From Paractinoplanes maris (GTDB taxonomy: Bacteria > Actinomycetota > Actinomycetes > Mycobacteriales > Micromonosporaceae), in the NCBI RefSeq assembly GCF_023544465.1, contig NZ_JALPVL010000001.1, positions 372,001 through 436,000 on the forward strand: a stretch of DNA of 64,000 nt, written 5' to 3'. The translations under genes and the position numbers were made by a program. The stretch's first letter is position 1. The number at the start of each line of letters is the position of its first letter. The notes below the pieces were generated by a model. It worked only from the letters and a program-made list of their open reading frames with translations, searched no databases and had not been told where the DNA came from. Shown in pieces: positions 55,513 to 63,719 of the stretch.

Positions 55513-56313
55513 GTGACCGAACGCGTGACCATCCACAGCGAGGGCCTCGCCCTCTCCGGCGTCCTCCACCGCTCCCCGGGCCCGCGGGCGATCGTCCTCA
55601 CCGGACCCTTCACCGGCGTCAAGGAGCAGGTGACCGGCCTCTACGCCGAGCGCCTGGCGGCCGAGGGCTTCACCGTGCTGGCTTTCGACCACCGCGGCTT
55701 CGGCGAGAGCGAGGGCCGCCCGCAGCACGAGGACAGCCAGGGCAAACTCGCCGATCTGCGAGCCGCGGTGACCCTGCTCGCCGACTACCGGGTGGCCCTG
55801 GTCGGCATCTGTCTGGGCGGCGGCTACGCGATGCGCGCGGCCGCCGCCGATCCCCGGGTCGTGGCCGTCGCGGGCATCGCGGGCGCCTACAACAGCCCGC
55901 GCTGGTTCGCCGAGCGGATGGGCGCCGCGACCTACCGGAAGTCCCTGGCCGACCTGATCGAACGCTACGACGAGTTCCTGCCCGCCGTGTCCCGCGACGG
56001 GGAGGCCGCGATGCCGGGCGAGGAGCCCTGGTCCTATTACTCGGCGCACCCGGCCAACTGGACCAACCGGGTCACCCGGGGCTCGCTGCACAGTCTGCTG
56101 ACCCTCGACGTCCTCGGCGTGCGGCCGTTGCTGCCGCCGAGCCTGGTCGTGCACGGCCGCCGCGACGACTACTGCTCCCCCGAACTGGCCGAGGCGATGG
56201 CCGCTGACCAGACCGTCTGGCTCGACGGTGAGCGCCACACGGACCTCTACGACGTCGACCCGTACGTCTCGGCCGCTGTGACCTCGACAGCAGAGTTCCT
56301 CCGCCGGTTCTGA
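55513..56313 (+). CDS. Alpha/beta hydrolase with Cys nucleophile (dienelactone-hydrolase-like)
   Basis: The 266-residue protein has VLAFDHRGFGESEGRPQHEDSQGK and the nucleophile elbow GICLGGGYAMR, with Cys100 in place of Ser, as in dienelactone hydrolase-type enzymes. The acid is in VVHGRRDDYCSP and the base in GERHTDLYD. GTG at 55513. Its divergent partner is the HxlR regulator. Natural substrate unknown. Confidence 0.85.
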   Translation: MTERVTIHSEGLALSGVLHRSPGPRAIVLTGPFTGVKEQVTGLYAERLAAEGFTVLAFDHRGFGESEGRPQHEDSQGKLADLRAAVTLLADYRVALVGICLGGGYAMRAAAADPRVVAVAGIAGAYNSPRWFAERMGAATYRKSLADLIERYDEFLPAVSRDGEAAMPGEEPWSYYSAHPANWTNRVTRGSLHSLLTLDVLGVRPLLPPSLVVHGRRDDYCSPELAEAMAADQTVWLDGERHTDLYDVDPYVSAAVTSTAEFLRRF

Positions 56314-56334
56314 GCGTCCGGCACCATTGGCGGT

Positions 56335-56903
56335 ATGGCGTCGGTCGCGATTTTCCACTCCCTCCACGGGCTGCGACCGTCCGTGCTGACCGCGGCCGAG
56401 CGTCTGCGGGCGGCCGGGCACACCGTCGTGACCCCCGATCTGTACGGCCTGCCGTGCGCCTCCTCGGTCGAGGAGGTGCCGCGCTGGCCGACAAGGTGGG
56501 CTGGCCCAAGATCGTCGACCGGGGACGGGCCGCGCTCCGCGATCTGCCCGCGCGCACGGTGCTGGCCGGCTTCTCCCTGGGTACGGGCGTGGCCGACGCG
56601 CTGCTGCCGGAGCGCCCGGATACCGCCGGGCTGTTGCTGCTGGCCGGCGCCCCGATCACGGTCGCCCGGATCCGGCCCGGCCTGCGCGCCCAGCTGCACG
56701 TGGCCGACCCCGATCCCGAGTTCGTGCCGGCCGCGGCCGTCGAGCGCTGGACCGACGGCATGGAGTCGGCGGGCGCGATCTTCGAGGTCTACCGCTACCC
56801 CGCCGTGAGTCACCTGTGGATGGACGAGGACCTGCCCGATCACGACCCCCTGGCCGCCGAGCTGGTCTGGGACCGCTGCGCGGAGTTCCTCCGCTTCTCG
56901 TAA
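56335..56903 (+). pseudogene. Dienelactone-hydrolase-family gene with apparent -1 frameshift
   Basis: The first frame from ATG 56335 gives MASVAIFHSLHGLRPSVLTAAERLRAAGHTVVTPDLYGLPCASSVEE, a clear start of a dienelactone-hydrolase-type fold. The rest (ALADKVGWPKIVDRGRAALRDLPARTVLAGFSLGTGVADALL, nucleophile Ser in GFSLGTG, base His in VSHLWMDED) is in another frame. The switch is at GAGGAGGTGCC (56470-56480): one more G would join EEG-AALADKVG. Either a real inactivating deletion or a sequencing error in a G-run. The full product would be about 190 residues. Confidence 0.75.
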
Positions 56904-56911
56904 CCCTCATC

Positions 56912-56944
56912 ACTGCAGTCAGTAAAAGTTTGCAGCGGCTGCAA
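56912..56944 (+). promoter_or_regulatory. Operator and promoter region of the TetR-MFS operon
   Basis: TTGCAGC-G-GCTGCAA (56930-56944) is a perfect inverted repeat with a single central base. ACTGCAGT (56912-56919) is a second palindrome sharing CTGCAG. TTGCAG (56930-56935) and TCTAAC (56952-56957), 16 nt apart, could be the -35 and -10, so a bound repressor would overlap the -35 box. The spacing and symmetry fit a TetR-family operator. Confidence 0.6.
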
Positions 56945-56965
56945 GTACGGCTCTAACCTGCCGGT

Positions 56966-57634
56966 GTGGTGGAGACCGAAGCCGCGGCGCCGACCCGCCG
57001 CGATCGCAAGAAACAACAGACCCGGGCCGCGCTGATGGCGGCCGCCCTGCGTCTGGTCGACGAGCGCGGCCTCGACCATGTCACCGTCGAGGACATCAGC
57101 GAGGCGGCCGACGTCTCCCCGCGGACGTTCTTCAACTACTTCGCCACCAAGGACGACGCCCTGCTCGGCGGCCCGCTGCCGCACGGGCCGTCGATGCACG
57201 ACCGGCTGCTGGCCGTGCCGTCCGGCGTAGCGCTGGTCCCGGCGCTGCTCGAGGCGATCAGCGCCGACATCGCCGAGATCCAGGATCAGCGCGACTTCTG
57301 GCTGCTCCGCCTCCGGGTGATCAAGGACAACCCGTCGCTGGTGTCGATGCTGGTGGCCCGGGGCGAGTGCGCTGAGGCCGAGACGATCGTCGCCGTCGCC
57401 GCCCGCACCGGGCTGCCCGCCGACGACCTCTTCCCCCAGCTCGCCGCGACCCTGACCGGCGCCGCGTTCCGCACCGCGATGATGCGCTGGGCCACCGCCG
57501 GCGACGGCCGCGACCTCCTCGACCTCGTCCGCGAGGCCTTCGCCGTCCTGGCCGAGGGCCTGGCCCGCTCCGCACCCCCCGCACCTACCCACGACGCAAC
57601 CCCCGCACCTACCCACGAGAAAGTCCTGCGATGA
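56966..57634 (+). CDS. TetR-family repressor
   Basis: The 222-residue protein has HTH RRDRKKQQTRAALMAAALRLVDERGLDHVTVEDISEAADVSPRTFFNYFATKDD near the N-terminus and a variable ligand-binding core. Its long Pro/His-rich tail (APPAPTHDATPAPTHEK) is unusual. GTG at 56966 is used, 22 nt after the inverted repeat. The stop overlaps the next ATG as ATGA, so it is coupled to the exporter it most likely represses. Confidence 0.9.
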   Translation: MVETEAAAPTRRDRKKQQTRAALMAAALRLVDERGLDHVTVEDISEAADVSPRTFFNYFATKDDALLGGPLPHGPSMHDRLLAVPSGVALVPALLEAISADIAEIQDQRDFWLLRLRVIKDNPSLVSMLVARGECAEAETIVAVAARTGLPADDLFPQLAATLTGAAFRTAMMRWATAGDGRDLLDLVREAFAVLAEGLARSAPPAPTHDATPAPTHEKVLR

Positions 57635-59313
57635 CACTCACCAGCCCGTCCGACCGACCGGATCCGGCGCTCTCCGCCGAGGCCACCGTCGCCGAGGACG
57701 CCGTGGCCCTCGGCGGTTCGCCGGTCGCCGCGGAAGCGGTCGACCAGGCCGTGGCCACCGGCGGGGACTCCGGCCGGATGTCGCGCGGCGAGGTCCTCCA
57801 GGCCCTGTCCGGCCTCATGCTCGGCATGTTCGTGGCGATCCTGGCCTCGACCGTCGTCTCCAACGCGCTCCCCCGGATCATCGCCGACCTCGACGGCAGC
57901 CAGTCCGTCTACACCTGGATCGTCACCACCGAGCTGCTCGCGATGACGGCCACCGTCCCGCTCTGGGGCAAGCTGGCCGACCTCTACAACAAGAAGCTGC
58001 TCATCCAGATCTCGCTGCTGCTGTTCGTGGCGGGTTCGCTGATCGCCGGCTTCACACCGGACGTCGGCGTGCTGATCGTCAGCCGCGTCGTGCAGGGCAT
58101 CGGCGCCGGCGGCATGACCGCGCTGGCCACCATCGTGCTGGCCGCGATCATCCCGCCGCGCGAAATGGGCCGTTACTCCGGCATGTTCGGCGCGGTCTTC
58201 GGCGTCGCGACCATTGCCGGCCCGCTGATCGGCGGCGTCATGGTCGACACCGCCTGGCTCGGCTGGCGCTGGTGCTTCTTCATCGGCGTGCCGTTCTCGG
58301 TGGCCGCCATCGCGCTCCTGCAGAAGACGCTCCACCTTCCCTCCGTACGCCGGGCCGGGGTCAAGATCGACTGGCTGGGGGCCTTCCTCATCACGGCCGG
58401 TGTCAGCACCCTGCTGATCTGGTCGACTCTCGCCGGGCAGCACTTCGACTGGGCCTCCTGGGAGACCGTGGCGTTCGTGGCCGGTGGCGTGGTGCTGCTG
58501 GCGCTCGCGGTGTGGGTCGAGTCCCGCGCCGAGGAGCCGATCATCCCGCTGCGCATCTTCCGCAACCGCACCGTCACTCTGACGATCGTGGCCAGCGTGC
58601 TGGTCGGCGTGGCGATGTTCGGCGGCACGGTGTTCCTGTCGCAGTACTTCCAGGTCGCGCTGGGCAAGTCGCCGACGGTGGCGGGCCTGATGAGCCTGCC
58701 GATGATCTTCGGTCTGCTCGTCTCCTCGGTGGTGGCCGGAGCGCTCATCACCAAGACCGGCCGGTGGAAGATCTACCTGGTCGCCGGGGCCATCATCATG
58801 ACGATCGGCATGCTGCTGTTGAGCACGATCGGCGCGAACACGAGCGTCGTGGTGATCTCGGTGCACATGGCGGTGCTGGGCATCGGCGTCGGCATGCTGA
58901 TGCAGAACCTGGTGCTGGCCGCGCAGAACGACGTCCCCGCGGCCGAGCTGGGCGCCGCCACCTCGACGCTGACGTTCTTCCGCAGCATGGGTGGCGCGAT
59001 CGGCGTCAGCGCGCTGGGTGCGGTCCTGGCCAGCAAGGTGACGTCGGGCTTCGCCGAGAAGTTCGGGGCCGCGGCCGGCGGCAGCGGCACGGCCGAGGTG
59101 CCCGACGTGAGCACGCTGCCTCCGCAGGTGCTCGCCGTCGTCAAGGACATCTACGGCACCGCGACCGCCGAGCTGTTCCTGATCGGCGCCCCGATCGCCG
59201 CCCTGGCCGTGATCGCGGTGCTCTTCATCAAGGAGAAGCCGCTGTCGAACCTGAGCGGCGACGAGCGCCGGGCCCAGGAAGAAGCTGCCGCCACCGGCAT
59301 CCCGCTGCACTGA
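57631..59313 (+). CDS. DHA2/EmrB-QacA-family drug exporter
   Basis: The 560-residue protein has 14 transmembrane helices (MLGMFVAILASTVVSNALPRIIADLDG is the first, with motif D1-like LASTVVSNALP). Motif A is WGKLADLYNKKLL and motif C-like GPLIGGVMVDTAWLGWRWCFFIGVPF. Substrate unknown; QacA-type pumps export hydrophobic cations and antibiotics. The first 48 residues are an Ala/Glu-rich cytoplasmic extension. Expression is likely controlled by the upstream TetR protein. Confidence 0.92.
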   Translation: MTLTSPSDRPDPALSAEATVAEDAVALGGSPVAAEAVDQAVATGGDSGRMSRGEVLQALSGLMLGMFVAILASTVVSNALPRIIADLDGSQSVYTWIVTTELLAMTATVPLWGKLADLYNKKLLIQISLLLFVAGSLIAGFTPDVGVLIVSRVVQGIGAGGMTALATIVLAAIIPPREMGRYSGMFGAVFGVATIAGPLIGGVMVDTAWLGWRWCFFIGVPFSVAAIALLQKTLHLPSVRRAGVKIDWLGAFLITAGVSTLLIWSTLAGQHFDWASWETVAFVAGGVVLLALAVWVESRAEEPIIPLRIFRNRTVTLTIVASVLVGVAMFGGTVFLSQYFQVALGKSPTVAGLMSLPMIFGLLVSSVVAGALITKTGRWKIYLVAGAIIMTIGMLLLSTIGANTSVVVISVHMAVLGIGVGMLMQNLVLAAQNDVPAAELGAATSTLTFFRSMGGAIGVSALGAVLASKVTSGFAEKFGAAAGGSGTAEVPDVSTLPPQVLAVVKDIYGTATAELFLIGAPIAALAVIAVLFIKEKPLSNLSGDERRAQEEAAATGIPLH

Positions 59314-59322
59314 CCGCCCGCC

Positions 59323-59356
59323 GGCCGGGGTCGTCCCCACCGGGGCGGCCCCGGCC
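59323..59356 (+). terminator. Hairpin after the drug exporter gene
   Basis: GGCCGGGGTCGTCCCC pairs with GGGGCGGCCCCGGCC through loop ACC, 15 pairs including two G-U, ten nt after the stop. No U-run follows; a GC-rich terminator common in high-GC genomes. Confidence 0.5.
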
Positions 59357-59376
59357 CGCGTTCACCCAGCGACGGG

Positions 59377-59531
59377 ACCGACGACAAGCGGCGAAAGCGG
59401 CGCAGAGCCGACGACGACCGGCAACAGCGCCGCGCAAAACGGCGACAGAGCCGACGACAAGCGGCAAACGGGACCGCGTACGGCGACAGAGCCGACGACA
59501 AGCGGCGACAGGGCCGCGTGAGAACGGTGAC
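59377..59531. repeat. Four-copy tandem repeat with about 41-bp period
   Basis: Copies start near 59377, 59407, 59450 and 59491, each beginning GACGACAAGCGGC or a near copy after CCG and ending in GGCGACAGA-like text. The period is 30, 43 and 41 bp. It fills the space between the exporter and the STAS gene and codes for no convincing protein. The role is unknown; a phase or slippage locus is possible. Confidence 0.7.
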
Positions 59532-59541
59532 GGCGCGGCCG

Positions 59542-59898
59542 TCAGGACGGGCGCAGGCCGACCGACGTGCGTGGTGAGGGCGGCTCGGCGCACCCCAGCA
59601 GACCGACCAGGCCGGAGACCCAGAGCTGCCGGTAAACCGTGGGGCTCGGGTGGCTGACAACCAGCTTTATGCCGCTGGCGGCGGCCGTATGGAAGCAGGC
59701 CACCAGGATGCCGATGCCGATGCTGTCGATCAGCATCACCCGTTGGAGATCGAGGCAGATCTTGCCCGGCGTGGAGGTGGTCAGCACGTCGTTGACGGCG
59801 TCCCGCATCACGTGGGCATTGTCGAGATCGATCTCGCCACTGGGTGCGATCTCGACGGTGCCATCAGCCAACTGGCGCGTGGTGATCGGCAGATACAC
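59542..59898 (-). CDS. STAS-domain anti-sigma factor antagonist
   Basis: The 118-residue protein has the STAS fold (VEIAPSGEIDLDNAHVMRDAVNDVL, then ICLDLQRVMLIDSIGIGILVACF). Ser59 in IDSIGIG is the likely phosphorylation site of the SpoIIAA-type antagonist. GTG at 59898 has AGGAAGAGGG upstream; the open frame further 5' is unlikely to be coding. No anti-sigma factor or partner sigma lies next to it, so the target is unknown. Confidence 0.85.
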   Translation of the reverse strand: MYLPITTRQLADGTVEIAPSGEIDLDNAHVMRDAVNDVLTTSTPGKICLDLQRVMLIDSIGIGILVACFHTAAASGIKLVVSHPSPTVYRQLWVSGLVGLLGCAEPPSPRTSVGLRPS

Positions 59899-60128
59899 GG
59901 CTGCCCTCTTCCTGGCATCGAGCGGGCCGACGCCGACCTTCCGCGTGGAGGGCGCTCCGCCGGCCACAAATAGCCTTGGTGGGCGTCGGACGCCTCGCCC
60001 GAGCGCCGCTCTCCGACCGCGTTGCTTCAACAATCCGCTGGTCTGCAAGTTACGCCACGTAGGCGCGGAACGCCAGAGTAGTTCATATGGCCTGAATGTG
60101 CTGGAACGGTCACTGCGTGGCGCCAACG

Positions 60129-60157
60129 TTGACGTTCAGCGTGCCGGGTCGAATACT
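60129..60157 (+). promoter_or_regulatory. Predicted promoter of the AraC-family gene
   Basis: TTGACG (60129-60134) and AATACT (60152-60157) are 17 nt apart; both boxes are close to the vegetative consensus. Transcription would begin about 22 nt before ATG 60186. ACGTT is repeated just before and within the -35 box. Confidence 0.55.
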
Positions 60158-60185
60158 CACCGTATGCATTGGGACAAACTTCGGC

Positions 60186-61190
60186 ATGGCTGACCGCCAC
60201 TCGAAGTCCGTCCACGTTTTCCCGGAAATGCCCGAAGTAGCCCACTTAAATAGGGCGGATATCGACGAAGCACGGCGGGTGCTAAACCGTTTTTACTATC
60301 CCGTGGCCGTCGGCATGCCGGAGGACGTGGCTGACTTTCAGCTAGGTGTGGGAGTGATCCAACTCGGACCTCTGACGGTCGGACAATTACGTTTCGCCAG
60401 CCCCGTCACGCTGCTGGTGGCCGAGTTGGACGCCTATCACGTCACCATGCCGACCTTGGGCCGCCTGCACGCGCGGCACGCCGGGCACGAGGTGTTCGCC
60501 GGCCCGTCGTCGGGGGTGATCTTCGGCCCGGGCAGTCCGGTCTACACGTCCCGGGAGGCCAATTCCGCCGAGCTGGCCGTGAAGGTGGAGCGGAGGGCTC
60601 TCGAGGAGGAACTGGCCGGACTGCTGGGTCACCCGATCGAGGGACCCCTGCAGCTCCCTCCGGAGGTGGACCTTTCCACCGGACCGGGTGACAGCTGGCG
60701 CAAATTGATCCGGCTGCTGTGCGACGAGCTCGTCTACGACAGCAGCCTCTTCTACGAGCCGCTGATCGCCGAGCAACTGCGCAGCACCGTCCTCAACGGG
60801 CTGCTGCTGAGCCTGCCCCACCGCTACCACGACGAGCTGACCGGTCCGATCAGTGCCAGTCCGCCCCGGGCGGTCCGCCGGGTGATCGAAGCCATCCAGA
60901 ACGAGCCCGAGCGGCCGTTCACGGTCACCGAGCTGGCCCGCGTGGCCAACATGAGTGTCCGCTCGCTCCAAGAGGGCTTTCGGCGCCACCTCGGCATGGC
61001 CCCCATGACCTACCTGCAAGACGTACGCCTGGGCCGAGCCCACGAGGCTCTGCGGCAAGCCGACCCCGCACGGGTGACGGTCGCGGCCGTGGCGCACCGG
61101 TGGGGATTCGCCCACCTGGGCCGTTTCGCCTCGTCCTATCGGAGCCGTTTCGGGGAGTCGCCGTCGGAGACCCTGCGATCCCCGCGGTGA
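60186..61190 (+). CDS. AraC-family regulator
   Basis: The 334-residue protein has an N-terminal cupin of AraC_binding_2 type (residues 30-200) and C-terminal HTH (RPFTVTELARVANMSVRSLQEGFRRHLGMAPMTYLQDVRLGRAHEALRQADP) with second helix FASSYRSRFGESPSETL. ATG at 60186 is used; upstream in-frame codons have no ribosome site and lie over the promoter. Layout is shared with the AraC gene at 48163 (both have HRWGFAHLGRF-type ends). Confidence 0.87.
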   Translation: MADRHSKSVHVFPEMPEVAHLNRADIDEARRVLNRFYYPVAVGMPEDVADFQLGVGVIQLGPLTVGQLRFASPVTLLVAELDAYHVTMPTLGRLHARHAGHEVFAGPSSGVIFGPGSPVYTSREANSAELAVKVERRALEEELAGLLGHPIEGPLQLPPEVDLSTGPGDSWRKLIRLLCDELVYDSSLFYEPLIAEQLRSTVLNGLLLSLPHRYHDELTGPISASPPRAVRRVIEAIQNEPERPFTVTELARVANMSVRSLQEGFRRHLGMAPMTYLQDVRLGRAHEALRQADPARVTVAAVAHRWGFAHLGRFASSYRSRFGESPSETLRSPR

Positions 61191-61201
61191 CCTCAGCGGC
61201 A

Positions 61202-61570
61202 TCACTCGCCCGGGTCGCTCCGGCGGGGCTGCGGAACCTCGTTCGGAGCGGCGGGGCGCGCGGGAGCCAGGCCGAAGATGTGGCCGCGCGGAGGCACCCA
61301 CTCGCGCCACGGGCCCAGCCGCATCGGAACCATGGCCAGGTCACCGTCGCCGGCTCCCCGCTGGGTACGCAGATAGGCCAGCACGCGAGCGGCGGCCTCG
61401 CCGCCGTCCTCGGCCAGGCTGAGCAGCAGACGGCGAGCGTCGTCGGCCGCGGGGTCACCCGGGTCGACTCCCGGCACGTCCGCGACGGAACGGCGGAGCA
61501 GCGCGGCCAGGCCGGCCAAGGCCTGCATCACGTCACACGCGTCCCGTTCGGCATCGGACAGGCTGGTCAC
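61202..61570 (-). CDS. Hypothetical protein
   Basis: The 122-residue protein: MTSLSDAERDACDVMQALAGLAALLRRSVADVPGVDPGDPAADDARRLLLSLAEDGGEAAARVLAYLRTQRG, an all-helical N-terminal two thirds, then a Pro-rich tail (PRGHIFGLAPARPAAPNEVPQPRRSDPGE). No family recognised. GTG at 61570 with GGGAGGGCGGTC upstream; the open frame continues further 5' without support. Converges on the AraC gene with 11 bp between. Confidence 0.5.
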   Translation of the reverse strand: MTSLSDAERDACDVMQALAGLAALLRRSVADVPGVDPGDPAADDARRLLLSLAEDGGEAAARVLAYLRTQRGAGDGDLAMVPMRLGPWREWVPPRGHIFGLAPARPAAPNEVPQPRRSDPGE

Positions 61571-61937
61571 GACCGCCCTCCCCGACTGTCGGTCATGCGT
61601 TTCCCCCTTACAGGCCCGTACGGGCGAAGACCCGGCATACCCCAACCGGACCGCCCTGAACGGGAAGTCAGCCGAAAATGTATTCGGCCCACTACTAAGC
61701 GTCCATCCGTAACGCGCAGGTCCTGTCCAGTTCGCGCTCAGTTCGACCGATGGACAGCATGATCGTCCCTTTCGGCACCCCGGCCGACCGGCGGAGACGG
61801 GCCGATCCAGTCCGATTCGCGCGGCGCCCTCCGGTCCGCGCGGCGGATACTCCAGCCGGGACGCACGCCACACAATCGGTCGGAACGCGCATCGACGGGG
61901 TACACGGTCGATCAGCCGACAATTGTGGGAGGACATC
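61571..61937. other. Gene-free interval before the acidic protein
   Basis: 367 bases with no convincing coding frame. GGAAC, then 16 nt to CACGGTC, near 61880 resembles an ECF-type promoter start but is weak. Nothing else was recognised. Confidence 0.4.
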
Positions 61938-62231
61938 ATGAGCGACGACGAGATTCGTCAGCCCCTGGAGGAGACGCCGGAGGTTGCCGACGCCATCGAG
62001 GACGACGTCGCGGTCGACGCGTTCATCACCGGGGGCGGCGCCGACCGTGACACCCCCGAGTTCCTGCAGCCGGGTGAGGAGCCGGTCGTGCGCACCGGCG
62101 CCGACCAGCCGTGGGACCCGGAGGACCTGGCCGTCGCCGAGGGCCGCGACCCGACCCCCGAGAACGTCGAGCGGGCCCGGCAGGAGCTGGAGCGCGACGG
62201 CGCCGCGGCCATCGAGCGCACCGTCCCGTAA
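61938..62231 (+). CDS. Small acidic protein, probably disordered
   Basis: The 97-residue, strongly acidic protein (QPLEETPEVADAIEDDVAVDAFITGGGADRDTPEFLQPGEEPVVRTG, then DQPWDPEDLAVAEGRDPTPENVERARQELERDG). Unlike the one at 47598 it has a predicted C-terminal helix (NVERARQELERDGAAAIERT). ATG at 61938 has GGGAGGAC upstream. Function unknown. It faces the molybdoenzyme gene, 9 bp between stops. Confidence 0.65.
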   Translation: MSDDEIRQPLEETPEVADAIEDDVAVDAFITGGGADRDTPEFLQPGEEPVVRTGADQPWDPEDLAVAEGRDPTPENVERARQELERDGAAAIERTVP

Positions 62232-62240
62232 AGAGCGGGA

Positions 62241-63719
62241 CTAGGCGACCGTCACGCTGATCGTGTGCCACCCCGTGGCTCCGCTGGGGAACGGGGTGGC
62301 CCGGTCCTGCGTCTGCACGGCCCCGGTCCGATCCGTCGCCCGTACGGCGATCGAGTGCGGCCCAGCCCCGGCGCGCCACGAATATCGCCACTGCACCCAC
62401 GTGTCCACCGATGGCACCGGCAGCAACTCGGCCGGCGCCCACGGTCCGTCGTCGATCCGCACCTCGACCGTCTTGATCCCCCGCCGCTGCGCCCAGGCCA
62501 CGCCGGCCACGGTCACGACACCCGCCTCGAGCCGGGTGAACGGCTTGGGGCGGTCGACCCGCGACCCGGTCTTGACCGGCGCCTCGGCCGCCCAGCCGCG
62601 CTCGACCCAGTACGGATCGAACCGGTCGAACGTCGTCAGCTCCAGCGAGTCCAGCCACTTGCACGAACCCGCGTAGCCGTACACCCCCGGGGTCAGCATG
62701 CGCACCGGGAACCCGTGCTCCAGGGGCAGCGGCTCCCCGTTCATGCCGACCGCCAGCATCGCGTCGCGGCCGTCCAGCAGGGTCTCGACCGGCGTGCCGA
62801 TCGTCATCCCCTCGACCGAGCGGGCCACGAGCTGCTCGGCGCCGGGCTTGATGCCGAGCGAGCGCAGCAGCGGCGCCAGCGGCACCCCCAGCCACTTGGC
62901 CGTCCCCATGTAGGGTCCGCCGATCTCGTTGGACACGCAGGTCATGGTGACCGGCCGCTCGATCAGCGGCATGTCGAGCAGATCCTCGAACGAGACCCGC
63001 AGCTCGCGGTCGACCATCCCGTGCACCCGCAGCGACCAGCTGTCGAGGTCGATCCGCGGCACGGTGAGCGCGGTGTCCACCCGATAGAAGTCCTTGTTCG
63101 CGGTGAGGAGCCCGGCGTCGACGGCCGGTCCGGTGTCGGCCGCGGCCGGCAGGCTCACCGAGGCCCGCGCCCGGGCTCGCGCTCCGCCGGCCGAACGCCG
63201 GACGACCACGGCCCCGGCCGAGGCCGCGACCGCTCCCCCGGCCACCAGGGCCGCGGCTCGCAGAAAGCTCCGGCGATCCACCTGTACGTCCGGTGAGCCG
63301 GCCCGGGAACGCAGCAACCACCACAGCGCCAGCCCGGCCAGCGCCGCCCCGACCAGGGACGGCACCACGTCGTAGGCCTCGGCGGCCGGACGCGACAAGG
63401 CCGCTCCCGCTCCCATCAGGCCGAGCAGGGCCGGCCCGCCCACCGCGACCACCCGCCGCCGCCGGCCGGCGATACCGGCCGTCGCGGCCAGCGCCGCCAC
63501 CACCAGCCCGATCACCCCGAGGAGCACGGGCTTGTCGGACGTTCCGAGCTCGCGTACCGCGAACTCCTTCACCGCTGTCGGCGTCGCGTCGATGACCGCA
63601 CCGCCGACCGCGACCAGCGGCCCGGCCGCGGGTCGGGTGGCGGCCGCCAGCACCTCGGCCACCGCCACCCCGAAACCCGCGGAAACCAGTCCGGCGACCG
63701 CCCCCGCCAGGGCTTTCAT
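62241..63719 (-). CDS. Molybdopterin-dependent oxidoreductase (sulfite-oxidase family)
   Basis: The 492-residue protein has four or more N-terminal transmembrane helices (residues 1-140). A twin-arginine-like motif RRSFLRAAALVAGGAVAA lies at 149-166. The SUOX-fold Mo domain carries catalytic Cys261 (VTMTCVSNEIGGPYMGTAKWLGVPL). A C-terminal Mo-co dimerisation domain follows (VEVRIDDGPWAPAEL ... SWRAGAGPHSIAVRATDRTGAVQT). It lacks a heme domain, so an outside electron acceptor is needed. ATG at 63719 overlaps the fasciclin gene's stop as TGATG. Confidence 0.92.
   Translation of the reverse strand: MKALAGAVAGLVSAGFGVAVAEVLAAATRPAAGPLVAVGGAVIDATPTAVKEFAVRELGTSDKPVLLGVIGLVVAALAATAGIAGRRRRVVAVGGPALLGLMGAGAALSRPAAEAYDVVPSLVGAALAGLALWWLLRSRAGSPDVQVDRRSFLRAAALVAGGAVAASAGAVVVRRSAGGARARARASVSLPAAADTGPAVDAGLLTANKDFYRVDTALTVPRIDLDSWSLRVHGMVDRELRVSFEDLLDMPLIERPVTMTCVSNEIGGPYMGTAKWLGVPLAPLLRSLGIKPGAEQLVARSVEGMTIGTPVETLLDGRDAMLAVGMNGEPLPLEHGFPVRMLTPGVYGYAGSCKWLDSLELTTFDRFDPYWVERGWAAEAPVKTGSRVDRPKPFTRLEAGVVTVAGVAWAQRRGIKTVEVRIDDGPWAPAELLPVPSVDTWVQWRYSWRAGAGPHSIAVRATDRTGAVQTQDRATPFPSGATGWHTISVTVA

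Noticed and set aside
57286..59340. 684-residue minus-strand frame opposite the drug exporter
   Set aside because: Antisense shadow rich in His/Arg/Gly without any fold; the exporter frame is clearly real.
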